The notes: generated from the letters alone by a model not told the origin. A DNA stretch of 64,000 bases from Volvox africanus (GCA_030268105.1 BSDZ01000094.1:3382501-3446500), one strand, 5' to 3'. Shown: positions 11,664-23,505, counted from the first letter of the stretch. A program made the numbers and translations.

Positions 11664-14295
11664 CTACGACCCTCGCGCAGCTGCTAGCTTTATTTGGTGT
11701 TCCCGAAACAGCCGCAGCACTGCGCACCGCAGCTCAGGCCGCGTCGTGAATAGGCCACGCATCGCGAAGGTCGTGGTGCTGCCACTGTGGTTCTCCACTC
11801 CGCGGGCCACCATACACATGTGAGCGGCATCGCACACCACCATGACACCAGCCGTCGCCTCCCCCCCGTCCCCAGTCACTGGCCCCGTCCCCGACTTGGC
11901 AACTGCAGTCACATTGCACGAAGGCTGCAGATGCTGCCCAGTGAAGGTGCATTCGTCCCCAACGCAAGCGGAGCGATCACCCAAGCCCGGCATGATCAAT
12001 GGTGCCGCCGCCGCAGCAGCAGCAGCCTGGAGCACCTCCTGCATCGCGTCCGCTACCTGATGTGTAATCCGCTCCTGCACTTGTAGCCGCTGAGTGAACA
12101 TCAACACCACCCGCTCTACCACACCCCCTGGCAGCGTGATGGGCACAGATGCCCCCTCTGGGGGAAGATACGCCACCATCAGGTTGCCGTAAAAAGGCAA
12201 CATATGGTGCTCGCACTGCGAGGTGAACGGCAAATGTAGTATAACGGCGCCACCCAGCGGCTTGGCCGTCAGCGGCACCGCCACAGCCTCCGTGGAGACT
12301 GCAGTCTGGCCGTTAAATTGCGACCGGCAGCAAACGGAATGCATGCAGCATCTAGCCGCTAAATCTCCCGCCACAGCCGCGGTCGCAGACACAACACCCA
12401 AAGTCCGCGCAGTGTCTGACACCGTTCCGGCGCGGGGCGATCCGCAAGATCTGCAAGCAGTGGCATCGCCTGGGCACCTGCAACGTGCAAAACTCAAAGC
12501 AGCCCCCAGCGCTCCATCATTCACAGGGCTCCCAGCCACAGCTTCCACCGCAGTCACAGCCCTGCCCACCGCAGCAGATCCTTCCGCTGAATTAATCCCT
12601 TTCCCGGCCAAGACATTACAACTCCGTGTCCCCATCTCATAGTCCTCATGCACGCATCCACTCGTCGCTGCCGTCCGCACCATTAGTCCGCCGCCGCCAA
12701 CGTGACATTCACCATCCAGACATTCACCATCCAAATCCCGGTTCTCCCGGGAAGCCGCATGGCCGTACGTATATCCCTGCCGCTCTAGCTCCCGGGTCCC
12801 GTGCAGCCGTTGTGGCGGCTGCTCTAACAATCGCCGCTGCAATAGCGTCAACGGCAGCTGCATGTGATAACCAGAGGTCGACGCCAGCAGCGACATAACA
12901 TATCGCCGTGCTGCCCCCGCAAGCCCCTGTCGGTGCGGATTCTCGCCCATCTCCACCAAAAGCCGTTGCACTGCTGCCTCCATCTCCTCACAAGAACATG
13001 GCGTTAAGTCTAACACTAGGTCGTCGCTGTCACCATCCGCATCCTTCTCACTGGGGTCTGGAGTGCCCGGCGCCGGGAACCCCGGGTCGGATCTGGTGAT
13101 AGCCGAGGCGGCAGCTGCATGGGAAGAAATTATATGTTGCGTCATATGTGTAGAGTGGAAGCCACCGGAGTCCAGGTGGGCGACAGCCGCCTGGGGTAGG
13201 TCCTCCAGATCCAGTAACGCTAGCAACTCCTGGGAGGGCAGGGTGATGCATCATGGGACCGGCCTATGGTGGGATCCTTCCTCAAAAAAATGACATACAA
13301 GCTCAGTCACGCTGGCCAAAATGAGAGCCCGACCAATCGCCATCGCAGGCATGCTTCAACATAACCCAAACATTCACTGCCCCGAACGCCAAATGGTGTA
13401 AGAATGCAAATCCCGCGCTTCATGTTCCCACAGCGTTGCGGCATCTCACCTCGAATTCTGGTGATCCTTTAGATGCAAAATCACCCGAAACGCATGCGTT
13501 AGTGCGCTCCTCCGGCGATGCATCGTTGGACAGATGCCGTGCGTTAAGCACCACGGCGACACCGTAGCTGTCCAAGCTTTGTTGCAACGCCAATGCTATC
13601 GCTGCCGCAAGACGCTCCTGTGTTTGTAAGCGCTTAGCATACTGTTTGGTGAGACGCGCAAGCTTGCTGAGTCCCAGTACGACGCCACCTTTGGGACGGT
13701 ATGCCACATGGCAGCGGCCGTGAAAAGGTAGAAGCGTCTCCTCGCTTGACGACGCGAAGTCGATATCCCGAACCACCACAACTCCCTCACCGCCTTGATG
13801 TACGATAGGCTCGTGAAAAATTGCCGAGCCAAGTGTACTGTGGATGAGCGCGGGTTATGGCCAAAAGGATTGACACGTCAATGATGCAAGCCCTACAGCC
13901 GTCCACAAGCGATCCCGTGCAAGGAATTCTGCAAGCTTAGCATAAAGTTGCATTACTGCATAATCGCAAGCGCATCTTTGGAAGCGACATCATACTACCG
14001 GGTCCATTTAGCTACCTAGAAGTGTCCTGGTGATACCCTTGTGTACAGTCGAGAAGCGCCTTTGCAACCCTCTGCAAAGCATTGCACAAAAAGCTTGTTG
14101 GGTCATGTGGCAAGGGATAATGTAGTGAAAGCGACTGTGCCAGCCGCCAAACTAGAATCAGAGTGACAGTCACCACACCTTTGGCGTGTCACGCAGTCCC
14201 TCCCGGTCAAGATCCTCGCCTAATCCTTGTATCAATACCCTAACAGCTTGTTCCATGCGTGTGAGCTTCTCACGGTCACGCGGAATCGGCGACAT
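11664..14295 (-). CDS. GCH1: GTP cyclohydrolase I, plant-type tandem two-module enzyme
   Basis: Exons 14179-14295, 14016-14071, 13450-13837 and 11664-13229, all in phase, giving 708 residues. The enzyme converts GTP to dihydroneopterin triphosphate, the first step of folate and pterin synthesis. Plants and algae carry two tandem cyclohydrolase modules. Module 1 (about residues 8-180) reads QGLGEDLDREGLRDTPK, RVAKALLDCTQGY, then VVVRDIDFAS with SEETLLPFHGRCHVAY. The zinc-binding CEHH is missing there, as in plant module 1. Module 2 starts near residue 271 and carries QCEHHMLPFYG (Cys near 526) and AAHMCMVARGVE (Cys near 659), so only this half has the zinc site. About 205 residues of low-complexity, Cys-containing sequence interrupt module 2 between its N-terminal helices and the CEHH motif. 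The start at 14295 follows directly on the motif-bearing first exon and leaves no obvious transit peptide. A further upstream exon cannot be excluded. Confidence 0.92.
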
Positions 14296-14886
14296 GACTT
14301 TAAAGTTGTAATAACTTTGAGCTTCGCGATGAGGTTAGAATATATGAGCCAACCATAGCTGTCTGCTCGGCATATTTTGGAGTGTACGTGGACCTTGCAC
14401 GGCAGAGGTAAAGGATTACCGAAATTACCGTTATTGTAGCCAACGTGAGCACGAGTGGACAGGTAGGTCAGGATGGCTCATTGATACATGCGAGACTCTG
14501 TGTTTGTCGCAGCAATCATCCTGAGAAAGATAATAGTTTATGGCTCCCTTCAGCACCTCAGGTCGCCTTGCCAACCACCCAAAGGCCTTGAGAGAAATTT
14601 GTAGGTATTGCTGGAATTGCGCTGCGCACACGCTGGCTACAAGTAAAAGAGATAAACATAGCGGATGCCGCAGCGTGTCCCAAGCCTACATCTTCAGCGC
14701 AGCCCCCCGCCCCACGCAGCACGCACGAGCCAGGTATGGCAGCGTTCAATTAAATTTTTTAATTGTATTATATTGTCTTTTGATTGAAGCCGCGCAATTG
14801 GCAGTTTATGTTAAAAAAGCGTCGTCGCCGACGGGACGAGCGGTTGACGCATTCGGGGTGCATTTCGCCTAGGTTGACATGACTGG
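14296..14886. promoter_or_regulatory. Shared divergent promoter region
   Basis: A 591-base gap between two head-to-head start codons (cyclohydrolase leftward, RNA methyltransferase rightward). It must hold both promoters and 5' leaders. An AT-rich block at about 14745-14790 is the most promoter-like part. No specific factor site is recognisable. Confidence 0.4.
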
Positions 14887-17053
14887 ATGTTCTTCTCGTC
14901 AAATCTGTGGAGATACTTGCTTCCTAAACGCACTGTTCAGAACACACCCTTTGCCGCTTATCGCAGCTTTAGCACCGTCAGCAGCGGCTGCGTGCCAGCC
15001 GTTGGTACTGCACCACCACCGTCATCGCTATCCGACTTGCTCCTCTCCGACGTCCGCGTAGTACTTGTATCTCCTAAACATGAGGCAAACGTCGGTGCTG
15101 TCGCACGCGCTTGCGCCAACTTCGAATGCCTCAGTCTCTTCCTGGTTGCTCCGCGTTGCAGCATCACCACTGGCGGCACAGGCGCCGGTGCCAGTGAGGC
15201 CCGCAAGGTATCGTGCGGCGATGCCGTACTGGACCGCATTGTTGTAACTGACACGTTAGCAGAAGCGTTGGCCGACACCAGTGGCAGCATCGGTTTCACT
15301 CGTCGTGCTGGTGCGACACGGGTGACTTATGCCTCCCTTGGACACCTGCTGGCGGAGTTCCCCTGGGCATTGCCGCTGCAGGCGTTGCCACCGTCGCCTC
15401 CTGCTAATGCATCGGAATCCTTAGCCGCGGTTCCGGCGAAGGGCTTGCCCGTGTTCTCCGCTTCCTTGCCTCCACCATTAAACGGATTGGGACAGGCAGC
15501 GCCACAGGAAAGGGATCTGGTATCGCTATCCGATGAACGTGAAGGCGATGGGCCGGCCGACCCTAGCTGCAATTGGGAACGTCACCCGTTCGTCACTGCT
15601 CTAGTTTTTGGCCGTGAGGAGAGCGGCCTCACGGAAACGGAGCTGAGGCTCTGCAGGTGTGCCTAGGCGGGGGATTGGGGGGACGACTGACAACCAACAA
15701 ATACAACACTAATACTAATGGCAGTCCTGGAACAAGCGTTGGTACGGGAACGCACTCAGCCAGGCGGACGGTCAGACAGACAGAGCAAAGGCAATATAAA
15801 AGGTTCCGATGTTTTTTATGTCTCTAATGCCGTTGGAGTTCTTGGACTTGTGGGCCTGCGTCAAGCGAGGCCGTTTACCAGAGCTGGAGCCAAAGTGATA
15901 TATTGCGTGGAAAGGCTACACCGGTAGGCAACCGCTAGAGGGCCCGAAACAGTTATGCAGTCCTGATAAAGTATGAATGTCGTTTCGGCGCCCATGTTTC
16001 CTCAATTCCTTTTGCCTTTTGCCGCTGCAACTGTGCAGCCATGCTTGCGCCATCCCCACGGGACGACTGCAACCCTCCATGAACCTCTCGCATGCGGTGG
16101 CAGTGGCGCTCGGCGAAATCTTCAGCCGCCGCTGCGGGCTGATGAACGTTGCATTGCCGGCAGCGGCGACTCGGAACGATTCGGGCGTTAGCAGCGCTGA
16201 TGGGGGGGAGTTTACAGCGTCCCAGGCTTGGTATTGCTTATCAGTACCGTCAGCCCCAGGGACGTGTGCCAACAATGTGGCCGCGGCAGCAGCAGCAGTG
16301 GCTTCCAGCGGACGTGAGACCTCTTTGTCGGGCAGCCGAGTTCTGGATGCGAGTTTGCTGGCGGCAAGCGCGCAGGAAGTGGACTTACTGATGCGGAAGG
16401 TAGCGGCTGTGGCGGAGGCGGTGGGCATGCGCGGCGAGGAGGGCATCGGCGGCGGTAGCAGCGGTGGGTAGGGCACGAGGCTGTGCGCTGATTGTTATAG
16501 CCAATTGCCATCAGCGAGGGGCTCATGGCAAGGCTTTACGTGGGGAGGCGCTGCGGGGGCGCCATACGGAGTCTTAACAATTTTGGCCGTGTAGCCCACC
16601 ATGGGCAGGTTGCAGAGGCATCAACCCCAGGCAGTTAGCACAAAACGCTTGCGGCAAATTACTATCAACTACCGGCACCATAGTACATAACTCAGGCAAC
16701 GCAAATTAACTTGGGAGATAATCTTTAGACATCCTCGCAAAGCCAGAGGCATCACTACGCAGTTAGCCTCAGTCGGGGGCTTTGCTATGCCTCAATGTGC
16801 TGCAGGCAACCACGGGCGGCGGCGCCTTCCAGTTGGCCACCTGCGCTCCGTGCTATCCCGGGCGCGGATAAATGCAGCGGAGAGTCGCTCTCTGCACGGC
16901 CTGGCATCGGCAGTGCTACAGCAGCTTGATCCTGATAACCCGCTCGAAGCCCGCAAAATGCGGCGCAAGCAGCAGCATGCCCATAAGGGTGACCAACAGG
17001 CGCATCAGCCCGATTCAACAGAGGTGCAGCAGCAGGTTCATCAAGCGCAGTGA
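14887..17053 (+). CDS. SpoU/TrmJ-family RNA 2'-O-methyltransferase, organelle-targeted
   Basis: Exons 14887-15656, 16039-16463 and 16806-17053, in phase, 480 residues. SPOUT-class enzymes methylate ribose 2'-OH in tRNA or rRNA using S-adenosylmethionine bound in a trefoil knot. Motif 1 is VLVSPKHEANVGAVARAC (near residue 60), motif 2 is LVFGREESGLTETE (near 240), and motif 3 is MNLSHAVAVAL (near 270), created by the 15656/16039 join. The third exon supplies LRSVLSRARINAAESRSL, matching the C-terminal helices of bacterial TrmJ, so the nearest family is TrmJ (tRNA position 32). Substrate is inferred only. The N terminus (MFFSSNLWRYLLPKRTV, then Ser/Ala-rich) looks like a mitochondrial or plastid presequence. 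Low-complexity inserts separate the knot motifs. The tail after about residue 440 is Gln/His-rich. Reading exon 2 to its own stop at 16471 would lose the C-terminal domain. Confidence 0.88.
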
Positions 17054-17336
17054 TTAGCAGCATTAGCGACGGCAATCATGAGCCTGGGACGATATGCGGT
17101 GACAGGTGTGCCAGCAAATGGTTGGGTCGGTGCCCGGTCATGCCCGCTAATTCAGACTCAAGTATCGGGGGATCGGAGTACAGGGTGTCTCTTGTCATTC
17201 TAAATGGATGTATAACGGCACAAGTCCAAGAGAATACGACCGCAGCATTGAGCACTGCTGTCCACTGACTTTGGCTGCTGACGGCGGCCGCCGGCCGTAT
17301 TTAGGTTGTGCTGACAATTGGCACAAAACCACAACC

Positions 17337-17341
17337 TGTAA
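17337..17341 (+). terminator. TGTAA polyadenylation signal
   Basis: TGTAA 284 bases after the methyltransferase stop at 17053. A second copy lies at about 17386. Confidence 0.5.
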
Positions 17342-17969
17342 ACATCCATTCACGGGTTCTTTGCTTGTGCTGAACACTGGAACTGTAAGTTAGCCTTCTG
17401 CCACGGGACTACCGACGTGACTAGCCTAGCAACATATGCTCATTCTATAGATACGACCACCGCTAATCAATCCTCGTGAGTTCACGTACTTCTGCTGAAC
17501 CCGGAAAGCCACGCCCAAGCGCCAACCTCCGCGGGGTCATGGAGGGTGTCAGCGCGTTGAAACACACCAACCGGCGCTGCACAACCACCATATCTTAGCC
17601 GTGAGAAATAAGCGCAAGCAGAATAGGATGCACTTTATATCTGGTGCACGCCAATGCCATCAACGACTTTTACTTGATACCAACGTACACTGTACACTGT
17701 ATTTATAACTTTATAGTTTTAACTCAACCGTCGGCGGGTGGTACAGCATGTACTGCCCTGCCTCGCCAGATACCCGCCGCTGCACCAACGCCGCCACAGC
17801 TATATATTGTTACCCTCATTAAGCTATCGCACATAAACACTATGCAGCAGAAGGCATGGGGTCTACACGCCGCGGCTATCCGATTTCTAAAACACACCTG
17901 CCGTCGTCTCTACTCGCCATGATGAACCTAGCGAACGCACATCCACACTTGATACCCTCTCCAACATGA

Positions 17970-17974
17970 TTACA
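17970..17974 (-). terminator. TGTAA polyadenylation signal (minus strand)
   Basis: TTACA on the plus strand, 430 bases past the stop at 18404. Confidence 0.45.
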
Positions 17975-18403
17975 TAACAGACATGTTAGGGAGGTCTACT
18001 TGCCTGCCTATCCGGGCCATAGACACGCTAGCATAGACATCATGCGCATGACAAGCCATGGCCTGCCGCTTCCTTGCAGCTATCCAATATGAGCACGAGC
18101 AGGACCTAACACCCATGGTCGCCTAATATTTTGGCGACCGTATTAAACTCAGCGTCATAGATACGCTTAAGTCAGTTGCATCCCTCAGCCAAGCCCCTCG
18201 GGCGAAGGCAAGACGGCCGCAACCTGCACATGTCTGGCGAATCCTCACTCATTCTACAGCCCTCCAAAGCGTACTAACTCTGCCAACGGCCCTATGGACT
18301 GGCTATCTAGATCCTTCACCGTCTTGCCTGGGACATTCGCGCTTAGACTGCATATTCAATCCGCTGCAGAAACCAAGCCAGGTTGCAAGGGCTGGCGACC
18401 CCC

Positions 18404-20431
18404 TCAACCATGCTTTAAATTCCACGACACAGTTGACTGCAAGTACCGAGGCTTCTTGCCACTGCCCGCCGCAACGGCCTCACTATTGCTGCTCATACTG
18501 GACCCACGCGAGCGCGACAACATAGATGACGTGGACCGGTCTCCATACTTGCCTGCCGAGCAAGTCCCTGATTGCGGCGTGGCAGTGTTAGGGTTGGCGC
18601 CCGACGCCGTCTCCGCAACTCCTAATTGCCGTACAGTGCTGCTCAGCTTCTGTGACAGGGGGGCAGAACTGCAACTCACGCTGCGATAATCCACGCTCGC
18701 AGGCATTGTGGGTACTCCTCCACCACGCAAGGACCTGCTAGAGGCGCTGAGTCCAGATCGCGGCGTCCGCGGCTCCTCTTTTCGGGGCGTCTTCTCCACG
18801 AACCGCCGCTTTGGTGATGTGAAAGCAATGAGACTTGATGTAACGCATTCATTTAATACCTCCCCGCCTTTTTCCGCCCCCTCCACCTCCTCTTTCCGGA
18901 CAGACTGCGGCAGCGCGCACTGAGGAATCGGAACGACCGCTGCGTTGCTGTCATTGCCACTCGGATACGGACTCAGATTGTCACGGAATAACAGCGTCGT
19001 CGATGGCAAGGGAAGTGTTGGGCTGAAATCAGGCGACAGTGCAAGGGTGTAGCAAGAACGGCTGGCGGCACTGCCCGACTGCGGTCCTGCGCTGGGCGTC
19101 ATGGGACTTGCATCTTCACGGCAGTGTCCCCTGGCCGCACCCACTCCGTCTGCAGGGGTGCTTCTAGCTTTCTTCCAGTCACAGCGAGGCCACATAGCCG
19201 TCATAAGCGGCGAGGAGGCCCTATTCAACTGCTTCGTCTTGCCACTGCCGTCCATTTGCCGAGTACGGGTGTCGAAAGACCACTCCGCGTCAGCGTCAGC
19301 AGCTCTGGGTTCCTCGTCGTTGGACGGTTGCGTTACGGTGTCCCTAGACGGAGTATCCGAGCCCCACTCTATGTCACCTTCCTGGTGTGCACGGGGCGTC
19401 GTGCTTCCTATTGACGACTCCTGCGCTGCCTCAGCCAGTGGGGACGGAGAGGCCGCGGCGACTCCGCAGACGCATGCAGAGGCGCCAGTCGCAACGTCTG
19501 CGCTTACAGGTGCGCAGTTTGCCCCAAATATGCCACTATCCTGTTGAACATTTGCGGCACGGGCCCCAGGACTCGAGGACGGTGTTGTTACCATCGCGAG
19601 GCCTGCAGCCTGAGCACCAAATCCGGGCGAAGGTTCACCCATATCGCTCAGCACATATGGCCGCGCTTCGTGGGAATCCCCAGCGGCCTTCTCTGGTGCC
19701 AACACAGCGCCGGCTATTGTGGGCATTTTCTTGCACGGGTCATCGGAGCGCTGCCACTGTGGCGCCGTGTCAGCCGCGTTGACGTTGAAGTGCAGTTCAC
19801 GCCTCGGAAGCTGTGAGGAAGCTTGGATGAACGCTGTAGACGCAGGGCGCGTTTGGAGAGACGCAGAGTAACCGAAGGCCTGGTAGGGTGAAGCGGCCAG
19901 CTCTCGAGGCATTAGCTGATGTCGCTGCCGCAGCGGCACTGCTGCACTGTCAGCTGTGCGGCGTGGTGGAGAGTGGAGAGGGGCGGTGTCTTCATCCGAA
20001 TCGAATCCTACCTTGTTAAGTAGCGTCCCAGAGCTGCGCTTGCTGCTGCCGGGCCTGCAGGCATAATTGATGGTGCCACTACCCCGCGTCAGACACACGG
20101 ACGCTACGCTGGATGAAGGATTAGGGCTGCTGGTATCACCGGTGCCACCGGCCGCCCTTACGGGTGAGATAGCTTCAAGCCCATCCGTCGAAGGTGTACT
20201 CCTGACCGCAATAGGGGACCACGAACCTGGCAGGGGCGAGCTTCTGGTCGGTGAGCGGGGGTGGGAACAGTAGGGAGATGCAGGTGGGGGAAGGGCGTCG
20301 CTGAATGGCGATGGAATTGAGTGTTTTGGCGTGCGCTGGAGGGGCGTTCCGTGTGACAACTGCGGCGAGCGACGCTCCTGGCGCGAGATTTGCTGGTAAC
20401 GCCTGCGGCGGCTGGGGATCTCCCCCCCCAT
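18404..20431 (-). CDS. Disordered Ser/Pro-rich protein of unknown function
   Basis: A single uninterrupted frame. The first ATG inside it is at 20431, giving 675 residues. The frame also stays open upstream to a possible splice acceptor (TTTGTAG) at about 20464, so an extra 5' exon is possible. The protein is Ser, Pro, Thr, Ala and Arg rich with no predicted domain or membrane segment. It carries many S/T-P sites in basic context, such as TPLQRTPK, RSPTRS, SPKRR and KTPRKEEPRTPR, typical of targets of cyclin-dependent or MAP kinases. A role in cell-cycle or cytoskeletal control would be a guess. The long open frame and the downstream TGTAA at 17970 support a real gene. Confidence 0.6.
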   Translation of the reverse strand: MGGEIPSRRRRYQQISRQERRSPQLSHGTPLQRTPKHSIPSPFSDALPPPASPYCSHPRSPTRSSPLPGSWSPIAVRSTPSTDGLEAISPVRAAGGTGDTSSPNPSSSVASVCLTRGSGTINYACRPGSSKRSSGTLLNKVGFDSDEDTAPLHSPPRRTADSAAVPLRQRHQLMPRELAASPYQAFGYSASLQTRPASTAFIQASSQLPRRELHFNVNAADTAPQWQRSDDPCKKMPTIAGAVLAPEKAAGDSHEARPYVLSDMGEPSPGFGAQAAGLAMVTTPSSSPGARAANVQQDSGIFGANCAPVSADVATGASACVCGVAAASPSPLAEAAQESSIGSTTPRAHQEGDIEWGSDTPSRDTVTQPSNDEEPRAADADAEWSFDTRTRQMDGSGKTKQLNRASSPLMTAMWPRCDWKKARSTPADGVGAARGHCREDASPMTPSAGPQSGSAASRSCYTLALSPDFSPTLPLPSTTLLFRDNLSPYPSGNDSNAAVVPIPQCALPQSVRKEEVEGAEKGGEVLNECVTSSLIAFTSPKRRFVEKTPRKEEPRTPRSGLSASSRSLRGGGVPTMPASVDYRSVSCSSAPLSQKLSSTVRQLGVAETASGANPNTATPQSGTCSAGKYGDRSTSSMLSRSRGSSMSSNSEAVAAGSGKKPRYLQSTVSWNLKHG

Positions 20432-20452
20432 CGATATTCGCACATGGTCCAA

Positions 20453-21857
20453 GCCAGCCTACAAAGGCAAGAGGCATAAAGACATTGATTCTTACTTAAT
20501 GCCAGGTAGAACCAATCGAAGTCCAATCGAAGTCTGCAGCAGAATTACGCTCGTGAGGTGATTACGCTCCGCCACATTCCCATGGAGGAAACACTCTTAA
20601 GCTAGAAACTTAGACATCATGACCGCTTGTGCATCGGCCAGACCGCATGGAGGATGATGGGTTCCCAAAACATGTTACGGGCAGAGATATCGGTTATGTG
20701 GGCTGGTCGTGCCGCCATGCCGTTGAGCTCACGTGCCGTAGAGTTAATTTATCTGTACCTGGAGATACGCAACCGGTGATGGGTGTAGGCTAGACATCAG
20801 GGTTGGGTGCAGGGCGCCGCTGTTGCCATTGCAGCGGCCAGCTCCGCGTGCCACGACGCTTCGCGAAGGACTCTGCTAACAGGCGACGGGGATCGAGCTG
20901 TCAGGCTGGATAGAAAAAACATTTCATTTGCACGGATTAGGCGTGGATTAGGCAAAGTGCATGCTAAGCATTTGGAGTAATTCGTGCACCACAGGACGCC
21001 TTGCAAAAGAGGCAGGCTCCCGTGGACCACCCAACAACTGCAAGTGGAGCCAGGCGGAGGTCCTTAGGTAAGGCTAACATATGCCTTTGCTTACCCGTTG
21101 GGAAGCATAGAGGCGGTTTGTCCACCATCTCAGGGGATAGGTGGCAGGCTCCCGCGCGCTTGAAGTCGTAGATGGCACAGAGCATCTTCCCCTTCGGGTG
21201 GGATATGGCAGGTGTCAAAGTCCAGACGGGTCGTCACAAACTTTCTGTTAAGGCTGACCAACGCACCAAAATTTCTCATAAATACCAAGGAAGATTCCCA
21301 GGAGGTAGGCTTGGAACAGCACGACACGAACCGCAGCAATAGCTACAAAATGCAGCCATAGCCGTGCCCACAAAAAACAGAAGTACCAGATGGAACAAAG
21401 CGGAGCAAAGAGCAAGCGATAAAGCATGCTACACAGAAATTCAAACTGCCATCAGGACAGTTCAGTGACCCCACGTCCTAAACCCAATCTGCTGCTGACG
21501 CGCTTGAAGCTATGGAAGTCTTGCAAAGGCTGGATTCCAATCATATCTTCCAATGCGTGTCGCAATGTCGTGTTGAACGGGTACAATGGTTAGTTTCTAT
21601 AGCGGTACTACCGGTAATCCGGTATTTCCCAGTGAAGGTCTCCGTTTGAGACCATGAAAACCCAGAAATTTTACATATAGTAGGTGAAGCTGAGTGTTAG
21701 CCGGTGTAATTGCAATCTACTGGGGCGGCAGTTGGGTGCTGCACGACAGATGTAACAGCTAGTCAGCTACAGAACAAAATTCTCGTGCAACACCTTTCCA
21801 ACAAGGAGAGATAGACAAAGGCGATCTATCGCTTGCACACAGCGCGACTGTGTAGTC
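20453..21857. other. Intergenic with possible orphan exons
   Basis: Holds the upstream region of the Ser/Pro-rich gene and the promoter of the LysM gene. Only one stretch looks coding: 20964-21218 on the minus strand, listed separately. 21340-21857 shows nothing. Confidence 0.45.
20964..21218 (-). CDS. Possible short exon(s), unknown product
   Basis: The minus frame contains KMLCAIYDFKRAGACHLSP followed by EMVDKPPLCFPT, which reads like real protein. It ends at a good donor (ACGG/GTAAGC, exon end 21095). An acceptor at 21037 restores phase to a short Cys-containing tail ending at 20964, but the implied intron is only 57 bases. No start or complete gene could be assembled, and I do not recognise the family. 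It may be a fragment of a decayed gene. Confidence 0.2.
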   Translation of the reverse strand: MTPAISHPKGKMLCAIYDFKRAGACHLSPEMVDKPPLCFPTGKQRHMLALPKDLRLAPLAVVGWSTGACLFCKASCGARITPNA

Positions 21858-23505
21858 ATGCTGTCTTTACGGTGCTCCCCGCTGCATCAGGCGAGCGTTA
21901 GGCAGGCCCGGGCTCGATTGGTGATCACCAATGCTGCATTTGATGTGCGTCCTTATACACTACGAAAGGGTGACACGCTAGAGAGCATTGCTAAGAAGCG
22001 CAGTAAGTTGGTCGGGCTGGACTTTGCCAAGTAACAACGTTGCTTTGACGGTTCCGAAACGTGCTCATCTTCCAATATGTTTCCAGGTGTCACTGTGGAT
22101 CAAATTCTGGGGATTAATCCGGACTGTAAGGCCGATAGCGTCGCGGAGGGCCAGACCATCCTCCTTCCTGCCAACAAGCTTTCAAGCCGCGACAAGGAAA
22201 TCCTTAGTGGCATCGGGACCACGTACCGTCTTTATCCCATACGTGCGGGCGAGACTCTGAATGACGTCCTGTCGAAGCGCGGCATCAGCGTTGCGGAGTT
22301 CCAGACGCTCAACCCCGGCGTGGATATCACAGCGATCAAAGGTATATAGTTCACTCGTAGTGACCCACTCTGTATGTTACGCTTGACGGTCCAAGCTTGC
22401 GGCTGTAAATCGGAGTAACCCTGGCTTGAGGAAGCCAGCTACGTCTGAGTTTGCGGTTGCTAAATGAAGTTCTTGTCACTTACCCCCGCAGACAACCAAG
22501 TGGTTAAGCTGCCGATCGATAAGTTCACCGTCCGCGAGCGGGAGATGTTGATAGGCTCGGGCATTCTGCCGCACGAGTTTTTCACGGCCGCGAAAAACCC
22601 ATTTGTCATCGGTCTGGGCGGACGTAAGTAGTGCTCGCTATCTTTTGGAGAGTAAATGCATAGAAAGGGCCCGAGTGCTTCTTGAATGGCGTCGGTGACC
22701 GAAATTGACCCATGGGACATACACACCCAAACCGAAGTGCACAAAGAATGCGAGGCTTGGCAGGGCACGCACTTCGAGCCGTCTTGTGCATCAAGACAAG
22801 CCTACTCGTTGTGCCGTCTACCTTCCCGGGGCGCTTCGGCGCCCTCGGGGTTTACGCTGGCAGGTGCCTGTGCCCTGCCCGTAACTCGCACAACAAGTGA
22901 GCCCTTCCAGGTTTCCCTGTCAAGAGCATTTGACAGAGAGAAGTATTGTGGGCCAAACATTTGCTTAGCTTTAATCCTAACGGGGAACAGTGCATACGCC
23001 ATCTTTAATGTCACGTCCTCATTCCTCACGGTGCCCACTGGCGCCCATCACCATTGGCCATAAAATTCCGCACTGCATCCATTTCGTCCCTTCGTATCAC
23101 GGCGCTGTGCACGTGCTCTCAGGCACCTTGCACGGCGATCCACATGCCCAAGCACTCTGGCAGCCTAGCCCCCGGCTGTGGGACCAGTTTTTGAACATAA
23201 GCAATCTTGCAATTAGGATGCTCCGCTTCGTTTATTCGAACATAAATCAAATGAAATGACTTTACAACCCCAGCTCATCTAGCCTGTGGCTACCATCACG
23301 TGGCCCTTTTGAGCAGCATGCAAATGTGTAGAAGCGGCTCAGAGTCGCGATGCGGACCTCCATCTGCTAAAAGTGGTGTAAATCCTTGCGATATATGAAC
23401 ATGAACCCATTTCTGATCTTGATTTTTGCAGTTATGCTGGTCTGCGGCTTCGTGATGGCATGGCAACGTTTCCACTCCGACCCAGACATGCAGGCGACTG
23501 ACTGA
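21858..23505 (+). CDS. Two-LysM protein with C-terminal membrane anchor
   Basis: Exons 21858-22002, 22087-22341, 22492-22623 and 23432-23505, all in phase, 201 residues. LysM domains bind N-acetylglucosamine glycans such as peptidoglycan or chitin. LysM 1 (about residues 32-83) starts YTLRKGDTLESIAKKR and continues VTVDQILGINPD. LysM 2 (about 95-147) has YPIRAGETLNDVLSKRGIS and FQTLNPGVD. The end reads NPFVIGLGGLMLVCGFVMAW, one hydrophobic span, then a short polar tail, so the protein is probably tail-anchored with the LysM pair on the other side. The N terminus (MLSLRCSPLHQASVRQARAR) is basic and free of acids, like an organelle transit peptide; a plastid location is inferred. The last intron (808 bases) splits the membrane segment, but the phase fits exactly and ends at a stop. 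TGTAA follows at 23593. Confidence 0.85.

Larger units (their letters stand above)
17054..18403. other. Convergent 3' intergenic region
   Basis: Tail-to-tail gap between the methyltransferase and the Ser/Pro-rich gene, with polyadenylation motifs for each strand at 17337 (+) and 17970 (-). No coding signal that I can support. Confidence 0.6.

Noticed and set aside
16039..16471. Methyltransferase ending at its exon-2 stop
   Set aside because: A donor AGCG/GTGGGT precedes that stop and the phase-matched exon 16806-17053 supplies the TrmJ-like C-terminal helices.
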